Positions 7,440 through 8,655 of a stretch of DNA of 8,655 bases are shown here, piece by piece. The notes below the pieces were generated by a model. It ran no database searches. It was not told the origin of the DNA and saw only the letters and a program-made list of their open reading frames with translations. A program made the translations under genes and the position numbers. The DNA comes from Bradyrhizobium sp. (GTDB taxonomy: Bacteria > Pseudomonadota > Alphaproteobacteria > Rhizobiales > Xanthobacteraceae): positions 1 through 8,655 of the forward strand of contig JAICIT010000069.1 in the NCBI GenBank assembly GCA_025960445.1. The letters run 5' to 3'. Position 1 is the stretch's first letter; every line of letters begins with the position of its first letter.

Positions 7440-8561
7440 ATGAGAACGTTGATTGCAATAAGCGCGTGCGCAGCCACTGACTTCGGCGTGTCGGCGTCGC
7501 AATCTCAGGATTTCCACCGGAATACTCCCGAGGGCCGGACGTTGCCGTCACGATTTCTGCATGGCCTGCGGCTGCAGCTTGCCTACTTTACTGGTTTCCC
7601 GTGGTTACGGGGACGGAAGTCGGGCGGAGCCGGCGCGATCCTGCGGTTCGAACGCGTTCGTCCGCGACAGCCCGGAAGTTTTCAGCCACTTGCATCGAGG
7701 GAGATTTCGCCGACTTTTCTCGATCGGACAATCCTGGCGCTGAAGCGATGGAAATACGACATCATCTCCCTGGATGAGGTTTGCCAAAGAGCGGTGACGC
7801 TGCCTCAGTCGAGACGGTTTGTTTGCCTGACATTTGACGGCGCATACAAGGACCTGGTTGCATGGGCATATCCTGTGCTCGCAAAGCATGGTGTTCCGTT
7901 CACCGTTTACGTGCCGTCAGCCTTTCCGGACGGGGTAGGCGAGGCCTGGTGGCTCGCGCTCGAGGAAGTGATTGCGCGCGAAACACGCATCAGCCTTGTA
8001 GTGGATCGTAGCGAGCGCCGTTTCGATCTGGGTACCACCTCGGAAAAACATCAGGCCTACGCATTCCTGGAGTCGTGGATGCGTTCGCTCCCGCCGGCCG
8101 ATCTTTCGCTTGCGATCCGGGATCTCTGCAAAAGGTACTCGGTCGATTTTGCAGCCTTGTCCCGCGCCGCCTTGATGGACTGGAGCGATTTGGAGAGGCT
8201 TGCGGCGGACCCTCTGGTGACGATTGGAAGCGCGACGGTGAATTATCCAATTCTATCCAACGTGAAGGACGGCGACGCGACGCGCGAGATCACGATGAGC
8301 GGGGCCGTCATAGAATCGGCGCTGCGCCGCGAGGTCAGGCATTTCGCGTATCCATTCGGTGATCGCGCCGCGTTTCGCCGCCAGCATGTCGCGATTGCGG
8401 CAGAGGTCGGCTTTGCCAGCGCAGCGTCGGCAATAGCTGGGATGATTGAAGCGGAAGGCCGAACTGATCTGCACGCATTGCCTCGTATCAATTGGGACGG
8501 ACGGCGCACTTCGCTGCGTGCGCTACGCGTGATCCTGTCCGGAGTTGTTCCAAGCCAGTGA
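7440..8561 (+). CDS. Polysaccharide deacetylase-family (CE4/NodB-like) protein, catalytic residues lost
   Basis: A 373-residue protein with the layout of rhizobial NodB-homology deacetylases: IISLDEVCQRAV (108-119), strand FVCLTFDGAYKDL (127-139), VPFTVYVPSAF (152-162), the AWWLALEEVIAR insert (169-180), PLVTIGS (258-264) and HFAYPFGDRAAF (301-312). The active-site positions differ from the family. TFDDG is TFDGA, so the second (metal-binding) Asp becomes Gly134. The H-x3-H site expected after TIG reads S-A-T-V-N-Y, so the two His become Ala265 and Tyr269. The early YHHV-type motif reads FERV (70-73). The rest is full length and unbroken, which suggests a retained pseudoenzyme, perhaps sugar-binding; a divergent chemistry cannot be excluded. 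The start at 7440 follows AAGAAAGAG, but the first ~34 residues look unlike the family. TTG at 7542 (Leu35), with GAGG upstream, is a plausible shorter start. There is no convincing signal peptide. Confidence 0.82.
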   Translation: MRTLIAISACAATDFGVSASQSQDFHRNTPEGRTLPSRFLHGLRLQLAYFTGFPWLRGRKSGGAGAILRFERVRPRQPGSFQPLASREISPTFLDRTILALKRWKYDIISLDEVCQRAVTLPQSRRFVCLTFDGAYKDLVAWAYPVLAKHGVPFTVYVPSAFPDGVGEAWWLALEEVIARETRISLVVDRSERRFDLGTTSEKHQAYAFLESWMRSLPPADLSLAIRDLCKRYSVDFAALSRAALMDWSDLERLAADPLVTIGSATVNYPILSNVKDGDATREITMSGAVIESALRREVRHFAYPFGDRAAFRRQHVAIAAEVGFASAASAIAGMIEAEGRTDLHALPRINWDGRRTSLRALRVILSGVVPSQ

Positions 8562-8571
8562 CGCAGACGTA

Positions 8572-8655
8572 TTAGCGATCCGGCCTTCCCATCCAGCTGA
8601 CGATCGGCATGGCAGGAAGGACCCAGCCAAGACCGGCCACAACATAAAAGATCGC
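8572..8655 (-). CDS. C-terminal end of a small membrane protein, probably DUF2842 (partial)
   Basis: Reading in from the right edge on the minus strand, an open frame of 27 codons ends at TAA (8574-8572). It encodes a hydrophobic helix, AIFYVVAGLGWVLPAMPIV, followed by SWMGRPDR. The pattern of one helix, Leu-Pro-Ala, then Trp-Met and a Arg-Pro-Asp-Arg end matches what I recall of the C-terminus of DUF2842 proteins, small membrane proteins of unknown function common in alphaproteobacteria. It converges on the deacetylase-like gene with 10 bases between stops. It is likely a neighbouring housekeeping gene and may mark the edge of the EPS locus. The start and most of the protein lie outside the window. 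Confidence 0.55.
   Translation of the reverse strand, partial: AIFYVVAGLGWVLPAMPIVSWMGRPDR

Noticed and set aside
7830..7860. Sequencing error explaining the missing Asp in the deacetylase TFDDG motif
   Set aside because: No single insertion or deletion restores TFDDGY while keeping the frame, and the two His sites 130 residues later are also changed.
1..8655. Mobile elements, CRISPR array, tRNA or rRNA genes, and a Wzx flippase gene
   Set aside because: I saw no transposase, terminal repeats, regularly spaced repeats, tRNA-like folds or 12-helix flippase frame in the window.

Overview
The window is part of an exopolysaccharide (EPS) synthesis and export locus from a GC-rich alphaproteobacterium. 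The best guess is a member of the Rhizobiales close to Bradyrhizobium or Rhodopseudomonas. That placement is inferred from the style of the proteins: the polymerase-like N-terminus, the rhizobial form of the sugar-phosphate transferase, the CelD-type acetyltransferase and a DUF2842-like tail. No rRNA or other marker gene confirms it. Coding density is high, and the largest gene-free stretch is 181 bases.

Layout. From about 3777 down to 1, four genes lie on the minus strand in the order of a Wzx/Wzy-type pathway: an outer-membrane export lipoprotein (Wza/ExoF-like), a GT4 glycosyltransferase that starts 1 base after the lipoprotein's stop, a polyprenyl-phosphate sugar-1-phosphate transferase, and the first 96 residues of an O-antigen ligase/polymerase-like membrane protein cut by the left edge. 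Diverging from them on the plus strand (3959-6154) is a Wzc/ExoP/GumC-type co-polymerase. Converging on it is a CelD-type GNAT acetyltransferase (7362-6187, minus). Diverging from the acetyltransferase is a polysaccharide-deacetylase-family protein (7440-8561, plus). The right edge holds the last 27 codons of a small membrane protein, probably DUF2842, convergent with the deacetylase gene.

How they work together (inference from families). The phosphotransferase loads the first sugar onto the lipid carrier, the GT4 enzyme adds a later sugar, the polymerase joins repeat units, the co-polymerase sets chain length, and the lipoprotein passes the chain through the outer membrane. The acetyltransferase and deacetylase-like genes would decorate the sugar. 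No flippase (Wzx) is in the window.

The most unusual feature is that two proteins look like pseudoenzymes. The co-polymerase has a BY-kinase-like cytoplasmic domain in which all three Walker motifs are degraded and the C-terminal tyrosine cluster is absent. The deacetylase-family protein has lost the second Asp of TFDDG and both histidines of the H-x3-H motif, yet keeps a full-length open frame. The 181-base divergent promoter region also holds a symmetric set of TTAACC/TTAAGG elements.
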